Origin: CAYNFR01 sp964616755
GTDB taxonomy: Bacteria > Bacteroidota > Bacteroidia > Chitinophagales > Saprospiraceae
Direction: 5' to 3'
NCBI GenBank assembly: GCA_964616755.1
Contig: CAZTSI010000016.1
Location: forward strand, 1-64,000
Length of the DNA: 64,000 bases
Shown: positions 1 to 7,796 of the stretch, piece after piece
Numbering within the stretch: the stretch's first letter is position 1
Layout: each line of letters starts with the position of its first letter
The notes under the pieces: model-generated
The model's database searches: none
What the model saw: the letters and a program-made list of their open reading frames with translations, nothing else
Told to the model about the DNA's origin: nothing
Program-made: the position numbers and the translations under genes

Positions 1-225
1 AGACTTTACCAACGAATAGGTACTTCCGGCGCGTACACCTTGCTGAAAAGCGAACCCTTTGTACCCAATTTTGATGCTGCACAAAGGGTACATGTGATTA
101 AGCTACCTTACAATGTACCGAATGAAGTAGGCAAGAGTTTTAGCCTTCAAGTTGAAGCCGTCACTGATATGGATTTGTTGTCATCAAGAAGGACAATGTC
201 ACCAACAAATGTCACTATCAGATAA
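1..225 (+). CDS. C-terminal end of an unidentified protein (cut by window edge)
   Basis: The reading frame is open from the first base and ends with TAA at 223-225, so only the last 74 residues are visible and the start lies outside the window. The fragment alternates hydrophobic and polar residues as a beta-sandwich would (for example VHVIKLPYN, SFSLQVEAVT), but I recognise no family and see no T9SS sorting motif at the end. A strong intrinsic terminator follows about 30 bp downstream, which supports this being a genuine gene end. The apparent TTG start at position 40 is only the first start-like codon after the edge and should not be taken as the true start. Confidence 0.6.
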   Translation, partial: RLYQRIGTSGAYTLLKSEPFVPNFDAAQRVHVIKLPYNVPNEVGKSFSLQVEAVTDMDLLSSRRTMSPTNVTIR

Positions 226-254
226 TTAGTTATCTAGTTTACTCTAATCACAAA

Positions 255-289
255 GAACCCTTGTGTCACCCCACAAGGGTTCCTTTTTT
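255..289 (+). terminator. Rho-independent terminator after the partial gene
   Basis: A perfect 11-bp stem, GAACCCTTGTG (255-265) with its complement at 272-282, encloses a 6-nt loop and is followed by a T-run at 284-289. It lies 29 bp after the stop codon of the partial gene and is oriented to end its transcript. Confidence 0.85.
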
Positions 290-936
290 ACCCCGCTCTC
301 TAAACATAGTAAGGGCCTTAACGGTCAAGTATATGGTGTCTAAGCTAACCTTAGCAAGCCATGCATTATTTACCTTCTTGTGCCGGAGCTTTATTTCTTC
401 TTTCTGCTCATAGATTGGACAGACATAATCTATGACATGCTTTGGTCGGAGGGATGGCTCGTGGCACAATGTGTGTGGCTTTGAAGCGTAGGCTCCATGA
501 TAAAAATTTCTATCATTATGCCACTTTCTGTTTGAAATGATGTATTTGAAATTTTATAAACAATCGGCTGATCATTGCAACGTTCTTAACATTTTCTATG
601 CATCTTCCAAAGATTGATACTTGTTTGTCAGCAAGATGGGTAGATTTTCTTGTTCGAGATCGTCCACAGCTGTTTCAATGTATTTGCACCTAGATTCAAG
701 TCATAAATGCAACTTTTAGGAATATGATGCAAGGAATATATCAGAATGCTATTTGAGCAGGATATTACTGTAATTTATTCGGATTAGTCAAATTTTTGGT
801 CAATTGTCGTTTTAAGTGAGCAATAACATCACAATATGTGTATGGCTCTTTTATCAAATTATATGATTTCATATTTATACTATCCAATATCAGCCCTATG
901 TATACCATCTAGCATATCACAAGCGTCAAAACAGAC
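290..936. other. Spacer without a supportable gene
   Basis: The stretch is AT-rich and lies between two convergent genes. The only frame of any length (minus strand, about 266-469) runs into the terminator hairpin and its product matches nothing I recognise. No tRNA-like cloverleaf, tandem repeat or insertion-sequence end was seen. It could contain gene remains too decayed to read by eye. Confidence 0.5.
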
Positions 937-964
937 AAAAAAAGGGGTCATGGCAGCTATGGCC
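937..964 (-). terminator. Probable terminator of the S8 protease gene
   Basis: Read on the minus strand, GGCCAT and ATGACC form an imperfect stem (one mismatch) around a 7-nt loop, followed by CC and seven T residues (943-937). It lies about 140 bp beyond the protease stop codon. The stem is short, so the call is moderate. Confidence 0.45.
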
Positions 965-1100
965 TTACTTAGGTGTATGCTAACTATGCGTTAAAAAAAA
1001 GAATCACTCAATTAAACCACCTCCCTTCATTTAACCTATCGGGCCTTCGATGTTGTTCAACTTTACCAAGCGCGAAAATGCCATTTCCCCGAACTGACCA

Positions 1101-2636
1101 TCAATACCCAAGTCCCTGCACCGCTGCGCGCGCATTGATATTGCCCCATCCATATTGGCTGCTGCGATTATTACCAAGTTGGGAGGCATTCTTAAGGCGA
1201 GTGATCACTTGGCTACGGGTCATAGATGGGTTCGTCGCCCAAACAAGTGCGGCTATACCTGCGGTGGTCGCTGTGGCACAAGATGATCCACTGATATAGC
1301 TAGGTTGATCGGTGCTTGTAGCTAGCGCTATGCTGTTCCTGTTACTATCATTGCTTCGTTGCATCTGTATTGTAAAATCAACCTTGCTGCCTGAATGACA
1401 AGTGTTGCACCGATCATAGCTCGATTGAGCTTTAACCCCTGTGACAGCCGTTGTTTCGTTCATGCTCGCAGGAAAAATTACCCCCGTCCAATTCGTAAAG
1501 GAAGTAGAAGTGCCCGCCGCCGCCAAAAGCAATTTGCCACGATTAAAGGCATAATACACTCCATCAGCTACAGTACTAGATGAGATAATATTGCCAATTG
1601 ACATACTGACGATCTTTACATCGCTGCGGTTGCCTGCAATAACGAGCGCATTTTTGACACCTTCTCTCTCATTTGAACTGCTAATGAGGACATCTTCTAC
1701 TGCTCGTATTGAAATGATATCTGAACGATATGCGACGCCCAATGCATTGCCATCTGTACTCCATGGAGCGCCAGCTAGACCCGCCATTGAAGTACCATGA
1801 CCACACTGATCATGGGGGCTATCGAGTGATCTCCACCACCATGATCCTGAATAATGGGTACTCAACTTCGCAATACTTCTGCTAGGACTATTGCCCGAGG
1901 CAAATTGTGATCCCAAATTGTCTTGACTTGATGAAGCCCCAGAATCAATGATACAAATTCCTATATTATCTCCGCTGCTTACACTCCATGCCTGAGTGAC
2001 ATTATGATTGGCAAAATTCCAAGGTATCTTGGCATTAAAGGAACTAGTTTGGCTAAAATCCGCACTGTTGATATTATAATTAGGACTATTGCCACATCCA
2101 GATGAACTTTTTAGTTCTTTGCGTACTAAATCATATCCTGTGGGTTCGATATATCGAATATTGTCATGACTATCGAGAAATTCTATACTCTCTTTTGACC
2201 CTAAAACCAATGCCACTGTCGGAATTTGATCATCCAATTCGTACGGTAAGATATCAGATAGTGCCAATTGTGGATTGTCTCTATTTTCTCGTTCTATGCT
2301 CAATAATTCTTGCAAAAGTTTGTAACGAAGATCTAACCAATCCTTTGGCAATTTTTTCTCCTGCCCAATGAATTTGGATAAGTCTTTCTCACCGTTCAAG
2401 GTGTAGCCAAAAGAAAAGATAGAATCACTTAACATTCCAGCTTTAAATCGCATCTCTGCGGGAGCATATGACCAATGAAAAATTTCTCCTCGGTTAGTAT
2501 AGGAAAGTATATACTGATCGATCGTTTCATAATTAATCGTATCGATTTCCTGTTCTTGAATAGAATCAAAAGACTCCTTTTCACAAGCAGTCAATAGAAG
2601 GAATAAGGCTAGAATTGAGAGTGTAAGTTTTTTCAT
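1101..2636 (-). CDS. Subtilisin-like (S8) serine protease, lipoprotein
   Basis: Predicted lipid-anchored serine protease on the periplasmic or outer face. From the ATG at 2636 the protein has 511 residues: a signal peptide ending in lipobox LLTAC (Cys18), a pro-region of about 150 residues, then an S8 catalytic domain. The triad is readable: Asp231 in IIDSG, His280 in CGHGTS, Ser452 in SGSSCATA. The serine motif departs from the usual GTSMAAP, with Cys after the serine and Thr where Pro is common. A CNTC pair lies about 40 residues before the serine. An in-frame ATG 21 bp upstream (2657) would put seven extra residues before the signal peptide; the shorter form gives a normal lipoprotein n-region. 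No T9SS domain is present. The family call is firm; the substrate is unknown. Confidence 0.88.
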   Translation of the reverse strand: MKKLTLSILALFLLLTACEKESFDSIQEQEIDTINYETIDQYILSYTNRGEIFHWSYAPAEMRFKAGMLSDSIFSFGYTLNGEKDLSKFIGQEKKLPKDWLDLRYKLLQELLSIERENRDNPQLALSDILPYELDDQIPTVALVLGSKESIEFLDSHDNIRYIEPTGYDLVRKELKSSSGCGNSPNYNINSADFSQTSSFNAKIPWNFANHNVTQAWSVSSGDNIGICIIDSGASSSQDNLGSQFASGNSPSRSIAKLSTHYSGSWWWRSLDSPHDQCGHGTSMAGLAGAPWSTDGNALGVAYRSDIISIRAVEDVLISSSNEREGVKNALVIAGNRSDVKIVSMSIGNIISSSTVADGVYYAFNRGKLLLAAAGTSTSFTNWTGVIFPASMNETTAVTGVKAQSSYDRCNTCHSGSKVDFTIQMQRSNDSNRNSIALATSTDQPSYISGSSCATATTAGIAALVWATNPSMTRSQVITRLKNASQLGNNRSSQYGWGNINARAAVQGLGY

Positions 2637-2858
2637 AATACGACAAGAGTTTTTCATTTAATCGGAAGATCACAATGATAAATATACTTTGGTGTATTGT
2701 ATATATAGATTCAATAAATATTTACTTCATTATATTCAGCCGAATTAAAGTATTAAAAAAATGAAAAAATGCAATATAAAATTGCGAAAAAAACTTCAAC
2801 GCGTCAATTAATACAAATTTCAAGCTTGTAGTTAGGATATATCTCTACAAAAGAGAAA

Positions 2859-4847
2859 TTATTCAACTATTAAAATACCCCTCATGGTGGCAGCATGTGC
2901 TGGAAATGTACACACATATTGATAACGTCCTGGTTCAGTAGGAGCTGTCAAAAATATAACATCGTTAGACCCTGGTCTTAACAGAGCGGTGTGCGCCAAG
3001 ACATCAGTTGTTTCTGGAATGAAGCCCAACTCCTCACCTCTTAAACCTAAATTTATAGCTTGCTCACCAACCTTGTCTGCTGTTCCAGGCTTGACTAAGA
3101 CAAAGTTATGCGCCATATCATCTGGATTATTGAAGACCAATTTTATTTTACTTCCTGCCTTCGCTCTCAATATGCGTTTGTCAAATAACATCCCCGCCAC
3201 GGCTTCAATCTCTATAGTCTGATCCGGGCCATTTGTCCAATTCGTTGGCATAATCGTTAAGCGTTTCGCAACAGGAGTTGAATTCAATGTTTTTGTATGG
3301 TCAGATGTGGCGCTTGTCACGCTCGAAGAAGCACTGCCCGAAGGCAATTGATTGAGCGTATAATAACCAAATCCGTGCAAGGGTTTCTTTCCTTTTCCGG
3401 AAGTTACGCCAAGTAGTTTAATCTCATAGACGTATCCAAGTCGCATATTATCAAGATATATTCTAGCACTCATATTGTCAGAAGCCACTTCTACTTTGGT
3501 TATCTTCCGATCCTCCATATTAATCGGTGGGCTACCGTACAAATGGTGATACGAAAAAGAGAAATCAATAACACTATACGAGGCCGCATTGAGCGCAGTA
3601 GTTCTGTCTACCGCCTCAGTAAAATGGATCTCAAATCCATCGGGTTGCACATTAACAATCTTCATATCGAAGGGATTCTTCCCTGTCCATTCTAATCGCT
3701 GAAGACCATAAGGTGCCTTGCCGGTAGCCGCCCATCCGCGGCTTGTCATCCCCACATATAGCTTGTTATCTGGTGCCCACTGCATGCGCAATAAGCCCGA
3801 TGAAAAACCTTCCTTAAACGGAAAACAGATACCCTGATACACTCCATTGACCTTCTCTTGATATACGCGCATTATCTTACTATGCCCTTGATCCCCCACT
3901 AGCAATTGTCCTGTATAAGGACCCCAATTATCTGGTAGAATGGCTATATCTGATGTTGATATGCCCATTAATGTATGTGGAAACCATACAGACGGTGGAC
4001 GTATAGCAGGATTATTCTTTGCATAATCATATAAGGTAGATGCAGATTCGTCGGTGATATCTTCCATCTTAAGCGTAATTGGTGAGCCGGGTTCACCACT
4101 CCACTTTAGTCCCTCTGGATGCCCTGCAAAGACACCCTTTTCAATGTGGGTCATACGGCCAGAGCCCACCCAGTCTCCTTGATTCTCCGTATAAAATAAA
4201 TCGCCTTGTGCATTAAAGCCGAATCCCGCGGGTGAACGCATGCCCGTCGCTATGGGCGTCATCTTTCCCTCTGGGCTTACTTGCAACATCCACCCACTCC
4301 ATTTAGACAAACTAGCACCTCTACCTACCCAACCTAAATTGAGCGTAATAAGCATGTCGCCATTTGGCAAAAATTTAGGGCCATAAGCATATTCATGATA
4401 GTTACCCGCTAAGTCCCAATGAAAGATATTTTCAAAGCGATCACCTACTCCGTCATTATTCGTATCGCTGATCTTGGTTAACTCACCCCTCTGTGCCAAA
4501 TAGTAAGCCCCATCCTTAAAGGCTAGGCCTAAAGGTTCGTGCAGACCTTGAGCAAACCGCTTGAACATAGGTTGAGCACTCTCAGGCTTTGTGATCACCC
4601 ACAGTTCTCCTCGGCGCGTCGTTACGCCGAGTTTGCCTTGATTATCAAAGGCAAGTCCACCTACTTCAAGTACTATATCCTTTGGAATATTGACCGTGCT
4701 AATTTTGTAATATTCAGACTCTGCTTTGTCATAAGCCGTTTGTGCCTCAATGGCGTGCCAAAGGCCACAGCATAAAAAGAGGAAGACTACCAAGATGGGA
4801 CAAGCCTTACTTATATTATTCATTGCTCTTGTTATATTTTTTTTCAT
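2859..4847 (-). CDS. Secreted beta-propeller protein with C-terminal cupredoxin domain
   Basis: About 662 residues from the ATG at 4847, chosen because it begins directly before a signal peptide ending near IEAQ; an in-frame ATG at 4886 would add 13 residues and overlap the upstream gene by 7 bp. Residues about 35-400 read as a beta-propeller of the soluble sugar/sorbosone dehydrogenase-like type (GLAFDNQGKLGVTTRRGELW, then GYCLAQRG-like and EN-QGDW blades). A linker precedes a C-terminal plastocyanin/azurin-like domain whose type 1 copper ligands all appear present: His580 (MAHNF), Cys646, His651 and Met655 in YVCTFPAHAATM. It is the second gene of a pair with the DUF1080 lipoprotein, so it may oxidise a sugar or accept electrons outside the inner membrane (inference). 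No c-type heme CxxCH is visible. Confidence 0.8.
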   Translation of the reverse strand: MKKNITRAMNNISKACPILVVFLFLCCGLWHAIEAQTAYDKAESEYYKISTVNIPKDIVLEVGGLAFDNQGKLGVTTRRGELWVITKPESAQPMFKRFAQGLHEPLGLAFKDGAYYLAQRGELTKISDTNNDGVGDRFENIFHWDLAGNYHEYAYGPKFLPNGDMLITLNLGWVGRGASLSKWSGWMLQVSPEGKMTPIATGMRSPAGFGFNAQGDLFYTENQGDWVGSGRMTHIEKGVFAGHPEGLKWSGEPGSPITLKMEDITDESASTLYDYAKNNPAIRPPSVWFPHTLMGISTSDIAILPDNWGPYTGQLLVGDQGHSKIMRVYQEKVNGVYQGICFPFKEGFSSGLLRMQWAPDNKLYVGMTSRGWAATGKAPYGLQRLEWTGKNPFDMKIVNVQPDGFEIHFTEAVDRTTALNAASYSVIDFSFSYHHLYGSPPINMEDRKITKVEVASDNMSARIYLDNMRLGYVYEIKLLGVTSGKGKKPLHGFGYYTLNQLPSGSASSSVTSATSDHTKTLNSTPVAKRLTIMPTNWTNGPDQTIEIEAVAGMLFDKRILRAKAGSKIKLVFNNPDDMAHNFVLVKPGTADKVGEQAINLGLRGEELGFIPETTDVLAHTALLRPGSNDVIFLTAPTEPGRYQYVCTFPAHAATMRGILIVE

Positions 4848-4879
4848 GTTAGTATATTTTAAGTACCACCTATTTTGCA

Positions 4880-6709
4880 TTACCATTTAAGGATATAAGC
4901 CAACTCTTGTTCTGGCAGAAGATCAGTTTTCAAGGCATTGCCCTCCACGCGCCAATTAGTAGCGGCCCCGACAGGCCTGAGGTAGTATTGATTTCCAATA
5001 GAATACCAGTCATTCGCTAGCTTTTGTATGTTATCATCCGCCGACGCGATGACATAGTTTTTCATCGATTCTCCTTTAATGCTGATGGTTCGTTGAAGTC
5101 CTTCATTAACTGGACTGAATTGCTCGACTACAAATGCCTCTCCACAGCGATACTCAAAAACTGGATACCCCTGAGTGTTTATTTGATAGCCGCCCGGCCT
5201 GCAATTCGCAGAATTGCCATTGGGCTCCATCCCAAGCACAGCCGACAACGCCTGAAATCGTTGACTTTCGCCACGATTGATCCACATCTCACCTACATCA
5301 CCAAAGCCTCCTTTCCATACATTTAATAGTTCGTTATGGCGAGTATCGTAACTATAATGAAGGCCTGCAGGAGTCCCCACAGAAAGCACATGTGTTTTCT
5401 TTACCCCTCGATGATCCACAAATCCCCGTATTAGTTCAGTGGTTGTTCCTACATTAATGGGCATCGTTTTTTGCTTCATCCATGACGGCAATTCTCTTGG
5501 TTTTATTCGTTTAGGCAATTCTGATTTTTCCAGATTCGGACCTTCTACATGCAATGCAATTCCCGCACCCCAGACATCTTGATAATAGGTCTGCCGCAAC
5601 GCATGTCTGCCTTTGGACAAGGTAACCGTGTCACGTTCTACTCCACCGCCCGGCTCGCCTTGATTATGAACAATAAGTCGATCATCTATAAAAAGATCTC
5701 CCCCATCGTCAATCGATGTTTCAAATAGATATACCCCATTATAGGGCACTGTCAACTCCCCTTCGAAAACCATACAAAATCCATCATTTTTACCTGCGAT
5801 ATCTGTCAGGTTATCAAAGTTCTCTGCATTACCTGCTTTTATTGGTTGCATTTTTGAGAAATCAGGTATGTAATCAAATTTACCATCATATACCTTATAA
5901 CTTAGATTGTCCAAGCTAATTTCCTCCGTACCAAAAAGCTTATATCGCATATTTCTAAACGCTATTGGGCCATGATCACCTTGGATTCTCAGCGGTGCTA
6001 GTGGCACTTCATTATTCTCGTCAGCCTCTAAGGTAGGGCTAGAAATTTCTACATGATCGTGAATTTTATAACCATTGAGGTAAACAAATTCGAACTGTGC
6101 ATTGGACATTTTTTGACCTGACGCATCAAATGTTGGTGCTCTAAAAAGTATATGTAATGTTTGCCACAATCCCGCTTGGCGAGCTGCATTGATTGCCGGC
6201 TTTACTCCACCTCCTTGACCATTCTGCGTTGGTTGGTCATAAATACCTCCCATATCATCAGCACTCAGCACTGGATCCTCCGCCGAATCCCTTATCTGAA
6301 GTTCATACCGACCTTGAAAGTATAGTCCCGAATTAGATCGCTTAGGCACTAAGACCTCTAACATCAATTCTATATCTCCATGCTCGAAAGCCGTGACGAT
6401 GTGCCGACCATCTGCCGGCATATCACGTTTATTTTGATCTTCCACTGTATTGAGTAAAATACCTTGGCCAGCCTCAAACGCGATATTCCATTCCTCCGTA
6501 AAAACACAAGAAACATCCCCCACAATACTCCAATTATCACCCGTTGGCGCAAAAGCAGAGAGATCCTTGAGATCAAGCGACAACATAGGTAGTTTTTCTG
6601 CTATGGCGATAGGTGTTTCATCACTTTGAGGTGAAACAGCCGCGGGTTGATCATCTAAACGACACGAATAACAGAACGAAAACAATACTAATACCAAGAC
6701 AATTCTCAT
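4880..6709 (-). CDS. DUF1080 (3-keto-sugar hydrolase-like) plus PA14 lipoprotein
   Basis: A 609-residue lipoprotein (signal peptide ending CYSC, Cys16). Residues about 45-260 fit DUF1080, the 3-keto-disaccharide hydrolase/family-16-like fold, with the characteristic SGLYFQGRYELQIRDS segment and the closing PLRIQGDHGPIAFRNMRYK strand. Residues about 270-390 are a PA14 carbohydrate-binding module (DDGGDLFIDDRLIVHN, then ALRQTYYQD). The last 200 residues match no family I can name but look globular. It is the first gene of a two-gene unit with the propeller-cupredoxin protein. Members of DUF1080 cleave 3-keto-glycosides; the PA14 suggests surface glycan binding. The exact substrate is unknown. 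Confidence 0.82.
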   Translation of the reverse strand: MRIVLVLVLFSFCYSCRLDDQPAAVSPQSDETPIAIAEKLPMLSLDLKDLSAFAPTGDNWSIVGDVSCVFTEEWNIAFEAGQGILLNTVEDQNKRDMPADGRHIVTAFEHGDIELMLEVLVPKRSNSGLYFQGRYELQIRDSAEDPVLSADDMGGIYDQPTQNGQGGGVKPAINAARQAGLWQTLHILFRAPTFDASGQKMSNAQFEFVYLNGYKIHDHVEISSPTLEADENNEVPLAPLRIQGDHGPIAFRNMRYKLFGTEEISLDNLSYKVYDGKFDYIPDFSKMQPIKAGNAENFDNLTDIAGKNDGFCMVFEGELTVPYNGVYLFETSIDDGGDLFIDDRLIVHNQGEPGGGVERDTVTLSKGRHALRQTYYQDVWGAGIALHVEGPNLEKSELPKRIKPRELPSWMKQKTMPINVGTTTELIRGFVDHRGVKKTHVLSVGTPAGLHYSYDTRHNELLNVWKGGFGDVGEMWINRGESQRFQALSAVLGMEPNGNSANCRPGGYQINTQGYPVFEYRCGEAFVVEQFSPVNEGLQRTISIKGESMKNYVIASADDNIQKLANDWYSIGNQYYLRPVGAATNWRVEGNALKTDLLPEQELAYILKW

Positions 6710-6953
6710 AATAAAAAATGATTAACTAGGGAATAGATGTAAATATCGCAGAACATCTTGAAAAAGACTAAATAAGTACCTCTCTTTTCTAACATGGTTG
6801 ATATACTTCCCCTTTCGTGATACAATCAGCTATCAGATAAATGCGCTGAAAGATCGGCATTGCGTTGCAAATTAATAGGAGCCTTGTTTCTGCGCTTTGA
6901 AGTGTATCTATTGCTTGTTTCTAATCGAGCATCATTGTTATTTATCTTTTGTG

Positions 6954-6961
6954 TAAATTTG
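6954..6961 (+). promoter_or_regulatory. -7 promoter element of uppS
   Basis: TAAATTTG matches the Bacteroidota -7 consensus TAnnTTTG exactly and lies 21 bp before the uppS ATG. A TTG at 6935-6937 is 16 bp upstream, a slightly short -33 spacing. Confidence 0.6.
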
Positions 6962-6982
6962 CGCCCTTTCAGCTAAGGCTTT

Positions 6983-7747
6983 ATGGATTTGTCTTCTATT
7001 GCTATTGATAAAAATCGTCTACCCGTTCATGTGGCTATTATCATGGATGGCAATGGTCGTTGGGCAAAAAAACATAATCAGCCTCGCGTTTTTGGTCACC
7101 GTCATGGAGTCAAAGCAGTGCGAGAAGTAACCGAAGCTGCCGCTGAAATGGGTATAAAGTATTTAACGCTTTATGCTTTTTCGAAAGAAAATTGGAAACG
7201 TCCGAGTTTTGAGGTAAATACATTGATGGCCTTATTCGTGCAGACGGTCGGAAAAGAATTGTCAACACTAAACAAGAATAATATTCGACTTCAGGCGATT
7301 GGCGATTTAGAAAGTCTGCCTCATGCCACGGCAAAAGCACTTTCAGAAGCTATTTACCATACCCGAAACAATAGTCATATGACCCTCATTTTGGCACTAA
7401 ACTATAGTGCAAGATGGGAATTGACAGAAGCGACTAGACAGATTTGCGACGATGTGATGAATGGACAAATTGCAAGTGTCGAGAATATATCAGAAGAGCT
7501 GATTCAACAATATCTGACCACTAAGGATTATCCCGAACCAGAATTAATGATTCGAACCAGTGGGGAACAAAGGATAAGTAATTTTTTGCTTTGGCAATTA
7601 TCCTATGCTGAGTTAATGTTTACGGAGACCTTGTGGCCAGAATATTCAAAAGAAGAGTTTTATAAAGCGATAGCACAATTTCAACAACGCGAAAGAAGGT
7701 TTGGGATGACGGGCGATCAATTAAAGGAAATTAAGCCAGTAACCTAA
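6983..7747 (+). CDS. uppS: Isoprenyl transferase (undecaprenyl diphosphate synthase)
   Basis: Condenses isopentenyl diphosphate with farnesyl diphosphate to make the C55 lipid carrier for peptidoglycan and surface polysaccharides; cytoplasmic. At 254 residues it has the normal family length. Signature segments are the diphosphate-binding loop IIMDGNGRWAKK with catalytic Asp22, YLTLYAFSKENWKRP, and the C-terminal ELMIRTSGEQRISNFLLWQ followed by a RRFG motif. The ATG at 6983 starts 8 residues before the conserved region and sits behind an exact promoter element. bamA follows after 49 bp, the usual Bacteroidota order, so the two are probably cotranscribed. Confidence 0.97.
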   Translation: MDLSSIAIDKNRLPVHVAIIMDGNGRWAKKHNQPRVFGHRHGVKAVREVTEAAAEMGIKYLTLYAFSKENWKRPSFEVNTLMALFVQTVGKELSTLNKNNIRLQAIGDLESLPHATAKALSEAIYHTRNNSHMTLILALNYSARWELTEATRQICDDVMNGQIASVENISEELIQQYLTTKDYPEPELMIRTSGEQRISNFLLWQLSYAELMFTETLWPEYSKEEFYKAIAQFQQRERRFGMTGDQLKEIKPVT

Positions 7748-7796
7748 ATTATCTTAAGAAGAGGTTAAATCCTCTCTTGCCTCTAGAGAAATCCCT

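Noticed and set aside
266..469. 67-aa minus-strand frame after the first gene
   Set aside because: Its end runs through the terminator hairpin and the product is unlike any family I know.
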